This document shows, piece by piece, positions 1 through 8,513 of a DNA stretch of 64,000 nucleotides. Under the pieces are notes generated by a model. That model worked only from the letters and a program-made list of their open reading frames with translations. It was not told the origin of the DNA and did no database searches. Both the position numbers and the translations under genes were made by a program. Each line of letters begins with the position of its first letter. Position 1 is the first letter of the stretch. Location of the stretch: NCBI GenBank assembly GCA_900129675.1, contig FSRD01000001.1, forward strand, positions 547,501 through 611,500, written 5' to 3'. The DNA comes from Bradyrhizobium erythrophlei (GTDB taxonomy: Bacteria > Pseudomonadota > Alphaproteobacteria > Rhizobiales > Xanthobacteraceae).

Positions 1-1
1 G

Positions 2-841
2 ATTGCGCGGGCCAAGGGGCTGAAGCTGAGCTTCGTGCCCTGCTCGCTGCCGGTGGAATCCGATCGCCTGCTGCTGCGGCGGCTGCTGCAGAACTTCATC
101 TCCAACGCCATCAAGTACACCCCGCGCGGGCGCGTGCTGGTCGGCTGCCGCCGCCGCGGTCAGTCCCTGCAGGTCGGCGTCTACGACACCGGCGTCGGCA
201 TTCCCGTCCTCAAGCGCGGCGAGATATTCAAGGAGTTCCACCGTCTCGAGCAGGGTGCGCGGATCGCGCGCGGCCTGGGGCTCGGGCTCTCGATCGTCGA
301 ACGGCTCGCCCGTGTGCTCAACCACGGCATCGCGCTCGACGCCAATGCCAGCGGCGGCTCGGTGTTCTCGGTCACGGTGCCGACTGCAAAGGCGGTCAAC
401 TACACGGCGGCCGTCACCAGCGCGACGCCGCTGTCCAAGACGCCGATGAGCGGCTCGCTGATCGTGTGCATCGAGAACGACGCGGCGATCCTCGACGGCA
501 TGAAGACGCTGCTGACCGCCTGGAACGCCGAGGTGATCGCGGTCGCCGATCCCGAAGCCGCGATCGCGGCGATCGAAACCGCCGGCCGGCGCGTCACCGG
601 CCTGTTGGTCGACTACCATCTCGACCGCGGCAACGGCGTCGCCGCGATCCGCGACATCCGCCGCCGCTTTGGCGACACCATTCCGGCGATCCTGATCACG
701 GCCGACCGCAGCCCGCATGTCCACGCCGCCGCGCGCGAGGAAAAGATCGCGGTGCTCAACAAGCCGGTCAAGCCGGCATCGCTGCGCGCGCTGATCGGAC
801 AATGGCGCGCCCAGCAGATGGTGGTGGCGGCGGCGGAGTAG
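2..841 (+). CDS. Hybrid sensor histidine kinase, C-terminal part (5' end outside window)
   Basis: The reading frame is open from the window edge, so only the last 279 residues are present. The first half is a HATPase_c domain: N-box around LQNFISNAIKYT, G1 box DTGVGIP, G2 box GLGLGLSIV. The second half is a receiver domain: acidic residues in CIENDAAIL, phospho-acceptor Asp in LLVDYHLDRGNG, the Thr of LITAD and the Lys of NKPVKP. The protein therefore autophosphorylates and carries its own receiver, which would feed a phosphorelay. It ends 21 bp from the end of a convergent LuxR-type response regulator, a likely partner. The sensor input and the dimerisation histidine lie outside the window, so the signal cannot be read. 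Confidence 0.9.
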   Translation: MARAKGLKLSFVPCSLPVESDRLLLRRLLQNFISNAIKYTPRGRVLVGCRRRGQSLQVGVYDTGVGIPVLKRGEIFKEFHRLEQGARIARGLGLGLSIVERLARVLNHGIALDANASGGSVFSVTVPTAKAVNYTAAVTSATPLSKTPMSGSLIVCIENDAAILDGMKTLLTAWNAEVIAVADPEAAIAAIETAGRRVTGLLVDYHLDRGNGVAAIRDIRRRFGDTIPAILITADRSPHVHAAAREEKIAVLNKPVKPASLRALIGQWRAQQMVVAAAE

Positions 842-862
842 TTAGCCGGTCGGCGTGGCTTC

Positions 863-1537
863 CTAAGGCGAAGGGGTGCCCTGGCGCCACTGGCCGCCGG
901 AGATTTTCGCCGCTGCGATCACGGCCTGGGTCCGGCTTTCGACGCCGAGCTTCTGCAGGATCGCCGAGACATGCGCCTTGATGGTCGCCTCGGAGACGCC
1001 GAGCTCATAGGCGATCTGCTTGTTGAGCAGCCCCTCCGACAGCATCATCAGCACCCGCACCTGCTGCGGGGTCAGCGTCACCAGCCGGTCGCGCAGCCGC
1101 GTCATATCCGGATCGTTGGCCGCTGTGAGGTCGGTGTCCTGCGGGACCCAGACGTCGCCATCCATCACCTTCATGATCGCGTCGCGCAGCGTCTCGACCC
1201 CGAAGCGTTTTGGAATGAAGCCGGAGGCGCCGAAATCGAGCGATCGGCGGATCGTGCCGGCGTCGTCGCTGGCGGAAACGATCACCACCGGGATCGCTGG
1301 ATACTGCGCGCGCAGGTAAATCAGACCGGAGAAGCCCGAGATCCCCGGCATGGTCAGATCGAGCAGGATCAAATCGACGTCGGAATCCTGTTCCAGGAGC
1401 GCGGTGAGATCGTCGAACGACCCGGCTTCGCTGATGACGGCCGAGCGCACGACGCTCGCCACTGCCTGCCGCAACGCGTCGCGGAACAATGGATGGTCAT
1501 CGGCGATGACGAGGTGGGTACTGGCAGCGGTCGGCAT
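863..1537 (-). CDS. LuxR/NarL-family response regulator
   Basis: A 224-residue DNA-binding response regulator. The receiver domain has the acidic pair D13-D14 in IADDHPLFRD, phospho-acceptor D60 in LILLDLTMPG, a switch Ser in VSASDD and the Lys of GFIPK. The C-terminal GerE-type helix-turn-helix runs from LTPQQVRVL through KQIAYELGVSEATIKAHVSAIL. I start at the ATG just before the receiver strand (MPTAASTHLVIADDH); a longer frame to 1621 adds 28 residues with no domain character. It converges on the hybrid kinase that ends at 841 and is divergent from the transporter starting at 1850. Pairing with the kinase is inferred from position. Confidence 0.92.
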   Translation of the reverse strand: MPTAASTHLVIADDHPLFRDALRQAVASVVRSAVISEAGSFDDLTALLEQDSDVDLILLDLTMPGISGFSGLIYLRAQYPAIPVVIVSASDDAGTIRRSLDFGASGFIPKRFGVETLRDAIMKVMDGDVWVPQDTDLTAANDPDMTRLRDRLVTLTPQQVRVLMMLSEGLLNKQIAYELGVSEATIKAHVSAILQKLGVESRTQAVIAAAKISGGQWRQGTPSP

Positions 1538-1849
1538 TCGTTTCTCGCAAAGGGCCTGCAGCAGACCCGGATCGCTTTGTCTCCTGCCGGGCCGTCGTGT
1601 GCAAGCGCCCAATCCTATCACATCTCAAAGCAGTTAACCCGCGCGGTTGTGCGCTGCAATACCAGGCGCTCCCCCCGCATTGATCCAGCGCAAACACGAG
1701 GCTTCGGTGGACGAAAAGCGAAAGGGCCAAAAGTCGTATTGGGGCGGGTTTCACAGCGATGTTACCTTAACTCCGGAGCCTGCGCTCAATCCGGCCAAGA
1801 TCGGCGCACGGGCAAGCTTGGCATCAATGCTTTCGGGGAGCGAACCAAA
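1538..1849. other. Divergent intergenic region, response regulator / MHS transporter
   Basis: About 310 bp between two divergently transcribed genes; it must hold both promoters. I see a purine-rich ribosome-binding stretch (GGGGAG, about 10 bases before the transporter ATG) but no confident -35/-10 pair and no long palindrome. Short open frames here have no recognisable protein character. Confidence 0.5.
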
Positions 1850-3514
1850 ATGTCTACCATGACTGCAACTTCAGCCAGGACCGGAGGAATGACCAAGGAC
1901 GAACGTTTCGTCATTCTGGCTTCCTCGCTCGGCACCGTCTTCGAATGGTACGATTTCTACCTGTACGGATCGCTCGCCCCGATCATCGGCGCGCAGTTCT
2001 TTTCGGACTATCCGCCGGCGACGCGCGACATCTTCGCGCTGCTCGCCTTCGCCGCCGGCTTCCTGGTGCGCCCGTTCGGCGCCATCGTGTTCGGCCGCAT
2101 CGGCGACATCGTCGGCCGCAAATACACCTTCCTCGTCACCATTCTGATCATGGGCCTTTCGACCTTCATCGTCGGCCTGTTGCCCAACGCCAAGACCATC
2201 GGGTTTGCCGCCCCGGTCATCCTGATCGCGTTGCGCCTCCTGCAAGGTCTCGCGCTCGGCGGCGAGTATGGTGGTGCGGCGACCTACGTGGCCGAGCATG
2301 CCCCGGATGGCAAGCGCGGCTATTACACGTCATTCATCCAGACCACGGCGACGCTCGGCCTGTTCCTGTCGCTGCTGGTGATCCTGTTCACGCGTTCCGC
2401 ACTCGGCGAACCTGAATTCGCCGCCTGGGGCTGGCGCATTCCGTTCCTGGTCTCGGTCGTCTTGCTGGGCGTTTCGGTCTGGATCCGGCTGCGCCTGAAT
2501 GAATCGCCGATTTTCCAGAAGATGAAGGACGAGGGCAAGAGCTCGAAGGCTCCGTTGACCGAAGCCTTCGCCAACTGGAGCAATGCCAAGATCGTCATCC
2601 TGGCGCTGCTCGGCGGCACCATGGGTCAGGGCGTGGTCTGGTATACCGGCCAGTTCTACGCGCTGTTCTTCCTGCAATCGATCCTCAAGGTCGACGGCTA
2701 CACCGCCAACCTTCTGATCGCGTGGTCGCTGTTGTTCGGCACCGGCTTCTTCGTCGTGTTCGGCGCCCTGTCCGACAAGATCGGCCGCAAGCCGATCATT
2801 CTGGCGGGCTGCCTGATCGCGGCGCTGACCTTCTTCCCGATCTTCCGGCTGATCACCACCAACGCCAACCCGGCGCTGGAAAAGGCGATCGAAGCCACCA
2901 AGGTCGAGGTCGTCGCCGATCCCGCGGGCTGCGGCGATCTGTTCAACCCGGTCGGCACCCGCGTCTTCACCGCGCCGTGCGACACCGCCCGCGCCTTCCT
3001 CGCGTCGTCGTCGGTCAAGTATTCGACCACGTACGTCGCCGCAGGCTCCGGCGTGAAGGTGATGGTGAACGGCAAGGAAGTGGCCTACCCCGACGCGAAG
3101 GCCGGTAACCCGGCCGTCGCCGCAGCGGTTGCCGCCGCCGGCTATCCCAAGGCGGGGGACGCCGGCATCGTGAAGATGTCGAACCCGTTCGACATCTTCC
3201 GTCCGCAGGTTCTGGCGATCATCGGACTGCTGTTCATCCTGGTGATCTTCGTCACCATGGTGTACGGGCCGATCGCGGCGATGCTGGTCGAACTGTTCCC
3301 GACCAAGATCCGCTACACCTCGATGTCGCTGCCCTATCACATCGGCAACGGCTGGTTCGGCGGCTTGCTGCCCGCGACCGCGTTCGCGATCGTGGCGTCC
3401 ACCGGCGATATCTATGCCGGTCTTTGGTATCCGATCATCTTCGCGTCAATCACTGCTGTCGTCGGCTTCTTCTTCCTGCCGGAGACCAAGGACGTCGATA
3501 TCAAGACCAACTGA
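1850..3514 (+). CDS. MFS transporter, metabolite:H+ symporter (MHS) type, with large periplasmic insertion
   Basis: A 554-residue 12-TM transporter. The signature near the N-terminus (GTVFEWYDFYLYGSLAPI), the loop motif GRIGDIVGRK between TM2 and TM3, and ALGGEYGG are typical of the MHS group (ProP, KgtP, ShiA and relatives), which import small metabolites with protons. The start is the ATG with GGGGAG upstream; the frame is open further upstream, but that part is the reverse of the regulator gene. Odd feature: between TM9 (IILAGCLIAALTFF) and TM10 (VLAIIGLLFILVIF) sits a soluble segment of roughly 100-115 residues (about residues 337-452) with two Cys, on the predicted periplasmic side. Ordinary MHS members are 420-450 residues long. 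The substrate is unknown. The gene is closed by a strong terminator. Confidence 0.9.
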   Translation: MSTMTATSARTGGMTKDERFVILASSLGTVFEWYDFYLYGSLAPIIGAQFFSDYPPATRDIFALLAFAAGFLVRPFGAIVFGRIGDIVGRKYTFLVTILIMGLSTFIVGLLPNAKTIGFAAPVILIALRLLQGLALGGEYGGAATYVAEHAPDGKRGYYTSFIQTTATLGLFLSLLVILFTRSALGEPEFAAWGWRIPFLVSVVLLGVSVWIRLRLNESPIFQKMKDEGKSSKAPLTEAFANWSNAKIVILALLGGTMGQGVVWYTGQFYALFFLQSILKVDGYTANLLIAWSLLFGTGFFVVFGALSDKIGRKPIILAGCLIAALTFFPIFRLITTNANPALEKAIEATKVEVVADPAGCGDLFNPVGTRVFTAPCDTARAFLASSSVKYSTTYVAAGSGVKVMVNGKEVAYPDAKAGNPAVAAAVAAAGYPKAGDAGIVKMSNPFDIFRPQVLAIIGLLFILVIFVTMVYGPIAAMLVELFPTKIRYTSMSLPYHIGNGWFGGLLPATAFAIVASTGDIYAGLWYPIIFASITAVVGFFFLPETKDVDIKTN

Positions 3515-3559
3515 CGGTCTCGGTTGCGGCGACAGCCGCCCGGACCGGACATGTCCAAC

Positions 3560-3597
3560 AAACCGGCCGCGGATCGCTCCGCGGCCGGTTTTGTTTT
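3560..3597 (+). terminator. Rho-independent terminator after the MHS transporter
   Basis: A perfect 14-bp GC-rich stem (AACCGGCCGCGGA and its complement) with a 4-base loop, followed by TTTTGTTTT. It lies 45 bp after the transporter stop. Because its left arm begins with A residues it may also serve the converging gene that ends at 3597. Confidence 0.9.
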
Positions 3598-4070
3598 CAG
3601 CCGACGCTTCCGATGAACTGCAGCACGATTTCGCGCCGATGCGCCCGCGTGCGATGCTCGAGCAGATAGATCGCCTGCCAGGTGCCGAGCGCGAGTTCGC
3701 CCGCCAGCACCGGAACCTGCAGCGAGGTCGCCGTCAGCATGGCCTTGATATGCGCCGGCATGTCGTCGGGACCCTCGGCGTCATGCGTCCATCCGGCATT
3801 CTCCGGTGCCAGGCGGTGCAGCGCCGTCTTCAAATCGTCGAGCACCGACGGGTCGGCATTTTCCTGGATCGTCAGCGACGCCGAGGTATGGCGAATGAAC
3901 AGCGTCACCGCGCCTTCGCGCGCACCGGCGTCCGCCACGAATTTCGCGATCTCGGCGGTGAGGTTGGTGAAGCCGGCCCCTCGCGTCTGCACCGCGAGCA
4001 GCGACGAGACGATGGCAGGTGCTGCGATCGCGGATGGCGGCGTGCGGGAGAGTGATTTGGGTGCGGTCAT
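3597..4070 (-). CDS. YjbQ family protein (UPF0047, secondary thiamine-phosphate synthase type)
   Basis: A 157-residue protein of the YjbQ/UPF0047 family. Family hallmarks are the FIRHTSASLTIQENADPSVLDDL segment (His and Asn/Asp pocket) and the C-terminal LGTWQAIYLLEHRTRAHRREI. Some members show weak thiamine-phosphate synthase activity in vitro; the physiological role is not settled. The start is the ATG preceded by GAAGGAG; a longer frame to 4175 reads into an intergenic repeat and is rejected. The gene converges on the transporter, with the shared terminator between them. Confidence 0.9.
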   Translation of the reverse strand: MTAPKSLSRTPPSAIAAPAIVSSLLAVQTRGAGFTNLTAEIAKFVADAGAREGAVTLFIRHTSASLTIQENADPSVLDDLKTALHRLAPENAGWTHDAEGPDDMPAHIKAMLTATSLQVPVLAGELALGTWQAIYLLEHRTRAHRREIVLQFIGSVG

Positions 4071-4082
4071 AAACTCCTTCTC

Positions 4083-4226
4083 TCCGTCGTCCCTGCGAAA
4101 GCATTGCGAAAGCAGGGACCCATACTCCGCGGCCTCTCGTGTTTGGGAGGAAGGAGTTGATACCTTCTGCGACAACCAACGGCGGTGATTATGGGTTCCT
4201 GCTTTCGCAGGAACGACAGCTGCAAA
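4083..4226. repeat. Intergenic inverted-repeat element (GTCCCTGCGAAAGC family)
   Basis: The left part reads CGTCCCTGCGAAAGC, then a near duplicate AAAGCAGGGACCCATA; the right part reads TATGGGTTCCTGCTTTCGCAGGAACGAC. The two ends are complementary, so the whole element can fold into a long imperfect hairpin. A related single arm (GGGTCCCCGTATTCGCCGGGACGAC) lies near 36511-36535. No protein is coded here. Confidence 0.7.
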
Positions 4227-4232
4227 GCCCCG

Positions 4233-4796
4233 TCAAATCTTGCCGTTGATGTCCCTCTGCATCCGGTTGGCCATCTCGATCAAACGCCGCCAGGCCCGCT
4301 CCAGGAACGACATCATGCGATCCATGTCGCGATCGCTCGGCAGCGGGATCTCGATCTTGCGCTCGCCCTCGGCGACTTTCGGCTCCGCCTTCCGCAGCGA
4401 ATCCGATTTCGGCTGGGATTCATCTTTCGGCAGCGCGTCGCTTTTCGGCAGCGGCTCCTCGATCTTGCCGGTAATCGTCGGCTCGCGCGCCGCCAGTTCG
4501 GCCTTGAGCTTGTCATTGTCGGCCTGCAGCCGGCCGATTTCCGCATCGAGCGCGGCGCGCTCATCGGGCACGGCGTAGCAGGCCCAGCCCGCGCCGGAAT
4601 TGTTGCAGGTCGAAACGGTGCCGGTTCGCGTATCGAGCCGGAGCACGCCGTCGGCCGTCGGCGACAGCGCATAGCGGCCGTTCTCGGTGTCCGGCGCCGC
4701 CTGCGCGACCGCGCCTGCCGCGCCGCCGAGACAAACCGCCAGCGCGGCAAGGCCAGGGAAAGAGGAGAATTTCGAGGACGACGTCGCTGTGCTCAT
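4233..4796 (-). CDS. Hypothetical exported protein with coiled coil
   Basis: A 187-residue protein that I do not recognise as a named family. A signal peptide is visible (PGLAALAVCLGGAAGAVAQAA, cleavage near AVAQA). Next comes a small domain of about 45 residues with two Cys (GRYALSPTADGVLRLD, CNNSGAGWACYAVPDE). After it a charged coiled coil (RAALDAEIGRLQADNDKLKAEL), a Lys/Ser/Pro-rich linker, and an amphipathic tail with MMSFLERAWRRLIEM. The start is the ATG with GGAG about 8 bases upstream. The arrangement suggests a periplasmic, possibly oligomeric protein, but no function can be assigned. Confidence 0.75.
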   Translation of the reverse strand: MSTATSSSKFSSFPGLAALAVCLGGAAGAVAQAAPDTENGRYALSPTADGVLRLDTRTGTVSTCNNSGAGWACYAVPDERAALDAEIGRLQADNDKLKAELAAREPTITGKIEEPLPKSDALPKDESQPKSDSLRKAEPKVAEGERKIEIPLPSDRDMDRMMSFLERAWRRLIEMANRMQRDINGKI

Positions 4797-4833
4797 GAGC
4801 TTGCTCCCAGGACGGTTCCGGTACCTCAGTCCG

Positions 4834-4961
4834 ATAGCGTTTTCGAGCGAAAGCCTGCCCCGGACTTGATCCGGGGTGGGTACCGGTTCGCATAGCAATC
4901 AAGCCTGCGCAGATTGCGTAACCTTATCTGCGGTAGAAAACGCGTCAAAACAAAACGCTAT
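4834..4961. repeat. Long intergenic repeat, family R3 (ATAGCGTTTT ... AAAACGCTAT)
   Basis: A 128-bp element bounded by complementary ends ATAGCGTTTT and AAAACGCTAT. Internal blocks are a palindrome around CCCCGGACTTGATCCGGGG, GGTACCGGTTCGCATAGCAATCAAG, and GCGCAGATTGCGTAACCTTATCTGCGGTAGAAAACGCG. The same blocks occur in reverse order and opposite strand at 40921-41090, and in shortened form at 43133-43238. It lies upstream of the hypothetical exported gene and downstream of the isomerase gene. Confidence 0.8.
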
Positions 4962-5581
4962 ACCTGTGACCTATAGGGCGCGCGGCCGGACTTCAACGCG
5001 TCTGCCAGCAATTCGATCCGATCCTGTCCCCAGAATACCTCGCCGTCGAGCACATAGACCGGCGAGCCGAACACGTCCGACGCCAGCGCATCCTGGCGGT
5101 TCTGCTCATAGGCCGCGCTGATCTCCTCGGACTGCGAACGCTCGACCAATTGCCGGCCGGGAAGCCCGGATTCGTCGGCCAGTTGGACGATGGTAGCGGG
5201 ATCGGCGAGATTGAGCTGATCCTCCCAGACGCCGGCAAAGGCCCGCCGCAAATATCGATCGGGGTCGTGACCGGCCTCGAGGGCCGCGATCACCACGCCA
5301 TCGGCAAGCCGGGCGTTGAACGGCCAATTCGCCGGCTGCAGATGGAATTTCAGGCCGCGCTTGTCGCGCCAGCGCTGCAGTTCGACCATCCGATAGCGCT
5401 GCCGCACCGGGTGGCGCTTCATCAGCGGCAGCCCGCCGGTCTCCGAGAACAGATCGACCAGCACCACCGGTTTGTAATTCACCTTGAGATCGTAGGCACT
5501 TACGAGGTCGCGAAAAAAATTATGCCCGATATAGGCCCAGGGAGATTGAAACGAGAAATAATAGTCGACCTGACGCGACAT
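4958..5581 (-). CDS. 2-hydroxychromene-2-carboxylate isomerase family (DsbA/GST-kappa fold)
   Basis: A 207-residue protein with the DsbA-like thioredoxin fold of 2-hydroxychromene-2-carboxylate isomerases and kappa-class GSTs. The opening QVDYYFSFQSPWAYIGH carries the active-site Ser (FSFQSPW) in place of the DsbA Cys. YKPVVLVDLF, the region around PANWPFNARLADG, and the C-terminal GSPVYVLDGEVFWGQDRI (cis-Pro loop) also fit. In naphthalene degraders the enzyme is glutathione-dependent; here there are no aromatic-degradation neighbours, so the substrate is open. The start is the ATG with CCGGAG upstream. Confidence 0.87.
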   Translation of the reverse strand: MSRQVDYYFSFQSPWAYIGHNFFRDLVSAYDLKVNYKPVVLVDLFSETGGLPLMKRHPVRQRYRMVELQRWRDKRGLKFHLQPANWPFNARLADGVVIAALEAGHDPDRYLRRAFAGVWEDQLNLADPATIVQLADESGLPGRQLVERSQSEEISAAYEQNRQDALASDVFGSPVYVLDGEVFWGQDRIELLADALKSGRAPYRSQV

Positions 5582-5852
5582 GCGGGCTCCGGGAAGAAGG
5601 ATTTGAGGTGCGCGGGCGCATCCCAACAGACCCGTCTGAGCCGCGCAAGATTGATCCGTGCCGAATTAGCTGCTGCACTGCGATGACGGGTCTACAGCGC
5701 AGTGGAATATCTCCAAATAAATCAAGTTAAATCAATGCGCTAACTGGTTACGGCGCAATCTTGACTTGATTAGACGCGGTAAGTATGGTCCGCGCGGCTT
5801 TTAAGGGTGACGGGGCAATTTCCATCCACCGCGGCATCGTTTAGTCTGCAGC
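5582..5852. other. Intergenic region upstream of the F0 operon
   Basis: This 270-bp region separates the divergent isomerase and atpI genes. It holds the candidate operon promoter described separately, and an AT-rich stretch at 5708-5738 (AATATCTCCAAATAAATCAAGTTAAATCAA) that stands out in a GC-rich genome and could act as an UP-like or regulator-binding element. Confidence 0.45.
5761..5789 (+). promoter_or_regulatory. Candidate sigma-70 promoter of the F0 ATP synthase operon
   Basis: TTGACT, a 17-base spacer, then TATGGT, ending 63 bases before the atpI start. Hexamers and spacing fit a housekeeping promoter. The call is by eye only. Confidence 0.5.
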
Positions 5853-6224
5853 ATGGCTGAAGACACCAACGACGGCGCAAATGGAAATCGCGATCAATCG
5901 TCCTCCGACGAAGCCGCGTTTTCCGCAAGGCTCGGAAGTCTCGACAACCGGTTGTCCGAAATTCGGGACAGCCGCAAAATCGGGACTGACCAACCCGGAA
6001 CTGAGAGCGGCGACAGGGCTGCCAGGGCTTCCGCCATGGCGCTCGGTTTCCGCCTCTCCTCGGAGTTGGTCGCGGGTGTTGCCGTCGGAGCAGGGATTGG
6101 CTGGGGTTTCGACCGTTTGTTGTCGACATCGCCGTTCGGTTTCATCGTGTTTTTGCTGCTCGGCTTCGTCGCCGGCGTGGTCAACGTGGTGAGATCCGCA
6201 GGCGTAGCTTCAGGCAGGCGCTGA
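5853..6224 (+). CDS. atpI: ATP synthase F0 subunit I (AtpI)
   Basis: A 123-residue protein: a hydrophilic N-terminal half of about 65 residues, then two membrane helices ([23 protein letters not shown] and [18 protein letters not shown]). The GxGIGWGFD turn and position just upstream of atpB identify AtpI, which is thought to help c-ring assembly. It is the first gene of the F0 operon. Confidence 0.92.
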   Translation: MAEDTNDGANGNRDQSSSDEAAFSARLGSLDNRLSEIRDSRKIGTDQPGTESGDRAARASAMALGFRLSSELVAGVAVGAGIGWGFDRLLSTSPFGFIVFLLLGFVAGVVNVVRSAGVASGRR

Positions 6225-6296
6225 GCACTGACGGGAAGTCACGACATTTGAAATTCGATTGCCGGCCGAAGTGCCGGAGGACCAAGAGCCGCGCGG

Positions 6297-7052
6297 ATGA
6301 AAATCGACCCGATCCACCAGTTCAATATCGAGCCGCTGTTCACGATCGGCCACATCGGCAATCAGACGATCGCGTTCACGAACTCGTCGCTCTACATGTT
6401 CGTCGCGGTGGCGTTGATCTCGATCCTGATGATCGGTGGCGTCTCGGGGCGGCAACTGGTGCCGGGGCGGTTCCAGTCGATGGCCGAAATCTCCTACGAG
6501 TTCGTCGCCGGCACGATTCGCAGCACTGCCGGCGCGGAGGGCATGAAGTTCTTCCCGCTGATCTTCTCGCTGTTCATGTTCATCTGCGTTTCGAACCTCG
6601 TGGGCATCATTCCCTATACCTTCACGATTTCGAGCCACATCATCGTCACCGTGGCGCTGGCGCTGCTGGTGTTTCTCACCGTGCTGATCTACGGCGTCTA
6701 CAAGAACGGCCTGAAATTCTTCAAGATTTTCGTGCCGTCCGGTGTTCCCATCTACATTCTGCCGCTGGTCATGTTCATCGAAATCCTGTCGTTCTTCCTG
6801 CGGCCGGTCTCGCACAGCGTCCGTCTGTTCGCCAACATGCTGGCCGGCCACATCGCGCTGAAGGTGTTCGCGGGCTTCGTCGCGATGCTCGGCGTCTCGC
6901 TCGGCGCGCTCGGCTGGGTCGGCGGCGTGATGCCGCTGGCGCTCACGGTTGCACTCACCGCGCTCGAGCTCCTGGTCGCGTTCCTGCAGGCCTATGTGTT
7001 CGCGATCCTCACCTGCATCTACCTCAACGACGCCCTTCATCCGGGACACTAA
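6297..7052 (+). CDS. atpB: ATP synthase F0 subunit a
   Basis: A 251-residue integral membrane subunit that forms the proton half-channels beside the c ring. The essential Arg is R176 in the [13 protein letters not shown] helix. The conserved [21 protein letters not shown] segment and the C-terminal [22 protein letters not shown] helix are present. Length is usual for alphaproteobacteria. It lies 72 bp after atpI and 56 bp before atpE, in one operon. Confidence 0.97.
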   Translation: MKIDPIHQFNIEPLFTIGHIGNQTIAFTNSSLYMFVAVALISILMIGGVSGRQLVPGRFQSMAEISYEFVAGTIRSTAGAEGMKFFPLIFSLFMFICVSNLVGIIPYTFTISSHIIVTVALALLVFLTVLIYGVYKNGLKFFKIFVPSGVPIYILPLVMFIEILSFFLRPVSHSVRLFANMLAGHIALKVFAGFVAMLGVSLGALGWVGGVMPLALTVALTALELLVAFLQAYVFAILTCIYLNDALHPGH

Positions 7053-7108
7053 GCGGTCCCGGGAATTCCCACCCACCACCCTTTGTCTTTCTTCCCAAGG
7101 AGCTAAAA

Positions 7109-7339
7109 ATGGAACCGGCAGCAGCTAAACTTATCGGCGCGGGCATCGCATGCATCGGCATGGGCGGTGCGGGCGTCGGCGTGGGCATCATCTTCGGCAA
7201 CTACCTTGCCGCAGCCGTGCGCAATCCCTCCGCAGCCCAGGGCCAGTTCGGCAACCTGATCTTCGGCTTCGCCGTGACCGAAGCCCTCGGCATCTTCTCG
7301 CTGCTGATCGCACTGCTGCTGCTGTTCGTCCCGCTCTGA
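7109..7339 (+). CDS. atpE: ATP synthase F0 subunit c
   Basis: A 76-residue hairpin of two membrane helices. The Gly-rich first helix ([21 protein letters not shown]) and the polar loop RNPSAAQGQ are typical, and the proton-binding carboxylate is E58 in [11 protein letters not shown]. The start is the ATG preceded by AAGGAG at good spacing; a longer frame upstream is a shadow of atpB. Many copies form the rotor ring, and the strong SD suits this stoichiometry. Confidence 0.97.
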   Translation: MEPAAAKLIGAGIACIGMGGAGVGVGIIFGNYLAAAVRNPSAAQGQFGNLIFGFAVTEALGIFSLLIALLLLFVPL

Positions 7340-7399
7340 GCGGAATCCCTTCGCGCCGCCGCTCGTCGGCGGCGCGCCTGACAGCAACAGGAGAACTCC

Positions 7400-7966
7400 A
7401 TGGCTGAGAGTCATGGCGAGGCAAAAGGCCAGAATACCGGCGCCCATACCGAGGCGGATGGTGGACATCATGGCGGCGGGTTCCCGCCGTTCGATTCCTC
7501 CACCTTCGCGTCCCAATTGGTGTCGCTCGTCATCGCCTTCGTCGCGCTTTATCTGATCGTCTCACGCATCGCGCTGCCGCGGGTCGGCAGCGTCATCGAT
7601 GCGCGGCAGGATGCGATCGAGGGCGATCTGGCGGCAGCGCAGAAGCTGAAGGACGAGTCCGACGCGGCGCTGAAGGCCTACGAAAGCGAACTGGCGGCCG
7701 CGCGCTCCCGCGCCCAAGCCATCGGCAACGAGACCCGCGAGAAGTTGAACGCGGCCTCTGAAGCCGAGCGCAAGACGCTCGAAGACCAGCTTTCCGCCAA
7801 GCTCGCCCAGGCCGAGAAAACCATCGCGGCAACCCGCGAGACCGCGATGAGCAATGTTCGCGGCATCGCGGCCGATGCGGCCGCGGCCATCGTGCAGCGG
7901 CTGACCGGCGTACTGCCCGACGGCAGCGCGGTGAACAGCGCCGTCGACGCTTCGTTGAAGGGATAG
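7400..7966 (+). CDS. atpG: ATP synthase F0 subunit b'
   Basis: A 188-residue peripheral-stalk subunit. A His/Gly-rich hydrophilic N-terminus precedes one membrane helix ([24 protein letters not shown]). A long charged coiled coil follows from [22 protein letters not shown] to the end. In alphaproteobacteria and other phototroph-related lineages b' and b form a heterodimer; here b' lies immediately before b. Gene naming differs between genomes (atpG, atpF2, atpX). Confidence 0.93.
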   Translation: MAESHGEAKGQNTGAHTEADGGHHGGGFPPFDSSTFASQLVSLVIAFVALYLIVSRIALPRVGSVIDARQDAIEGDLAAAQKLKDESDAALKAYESELAAARSRAQAIGNETREKLNAASEAERKTLEDQLSAKLAQAEKTIAATRETAMSNVRGIAADAAAAIVQRLTGVLPDGSAVNSAVDASLKG

Positions 7967-7970
7967 TCCG

Positions 7971-8456
7971 ATGTTCTACGAACCGGAAACCTGGGTCGCG
8001 ATCGCGTTCGTCATCCTGATGATCGTGTTTGCCTATCTTGGTGTCCACAAGACGGTGCTGAAGGCGCTGGACCACCGCGCCGAACGCATCAGGGCCGAGC
8101 TCGACGACGCCCGCCGCCTCAAGGAAGAAGCCGCAAAGCTGCTCGCGGAATACAAGACCAGGCGGGCCAGCGCCGAACGCGAGGCCGGAGAGATCATCTC
8201 GAACGCCAAGGCCGAGGCCGAACGCATCGCGGTGGAAGCCAAGGCCAAGATGGAGGATTTTGTCGCCCGGCGCACCAAGACCGCCGAGAGCAAGATCGCG
8301 CTGGCCGAAGCGCAGGCGATCGCCGATGTCCGTTCGGCGGCGGCCAATGCCGCGGTGGCGGCGGCCTCGACCATCCTGTCGCAGTCGGTCAAGGGCCCGG
8401 TGGCCGATGACCTGCTGGCCAAGGGCATCGCCGAGGTTCGCGCCAAGCTGAACTGA
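7971..8456 (+). CDS. atpF: ATP synthase F0 subunit b
   Basis: A 161-residue stalk subunit: short N-terminus, one membrane helix ([19 protein letters not shown]) and an Ala/Glu/Lys-rich coiled coil ([20 protein letters not shown] and onward). It starts 4 bp after the b' stop, so the two are translationally linked. It is the last gene of the operon and is followed by a strong terminator. The F1 genes are not in the window, as expected for lineages with separate F0 and F1 operons. Confidence 0.95.
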   Translation: MFYEPETWVAIAFVILMIVFAYLGVHKTVLKALDHRAERIRAELDDARRLKEEAAKLLAEYKTRRASAEREAGEIISNAKAEAERIAVEAKAKMEDFVARRTKTAESKIALAEAQAIADVRSAAANAAVAAASTILSQSVKGPVADDLLAKGIAEVRAKLN

Positions 8457-8473
8457 TCGGTCTCACCTGATAC

Positions 8474-8511
8474 AAAAAGCCGGCGCGAGTTCATCGCGCC
8501 GGCTTTTTTTT
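8474..8511 (+). terminator. Bidirectional Rho-independent terminator after atpF
   Basis: Fifteen-base arms (AAAAAGCCGGCGCGA and its complement) around a 5-base loop, with a T8 run on the right and an A5 run on the left. It can end transcription from the F0 operon and from the converging gene that ends at 8514. Confidence 0.92.
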
Positions 8512-8513
8512 GT

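Noticed and set aside
971..1849. Long upstream extension of the MHS transporter frame (about 290 codons)
   Set aside because: It is the antisense of the response regulator gene and has no protein character; the ATG at 1850 has an SD and begins the family N-terminus.
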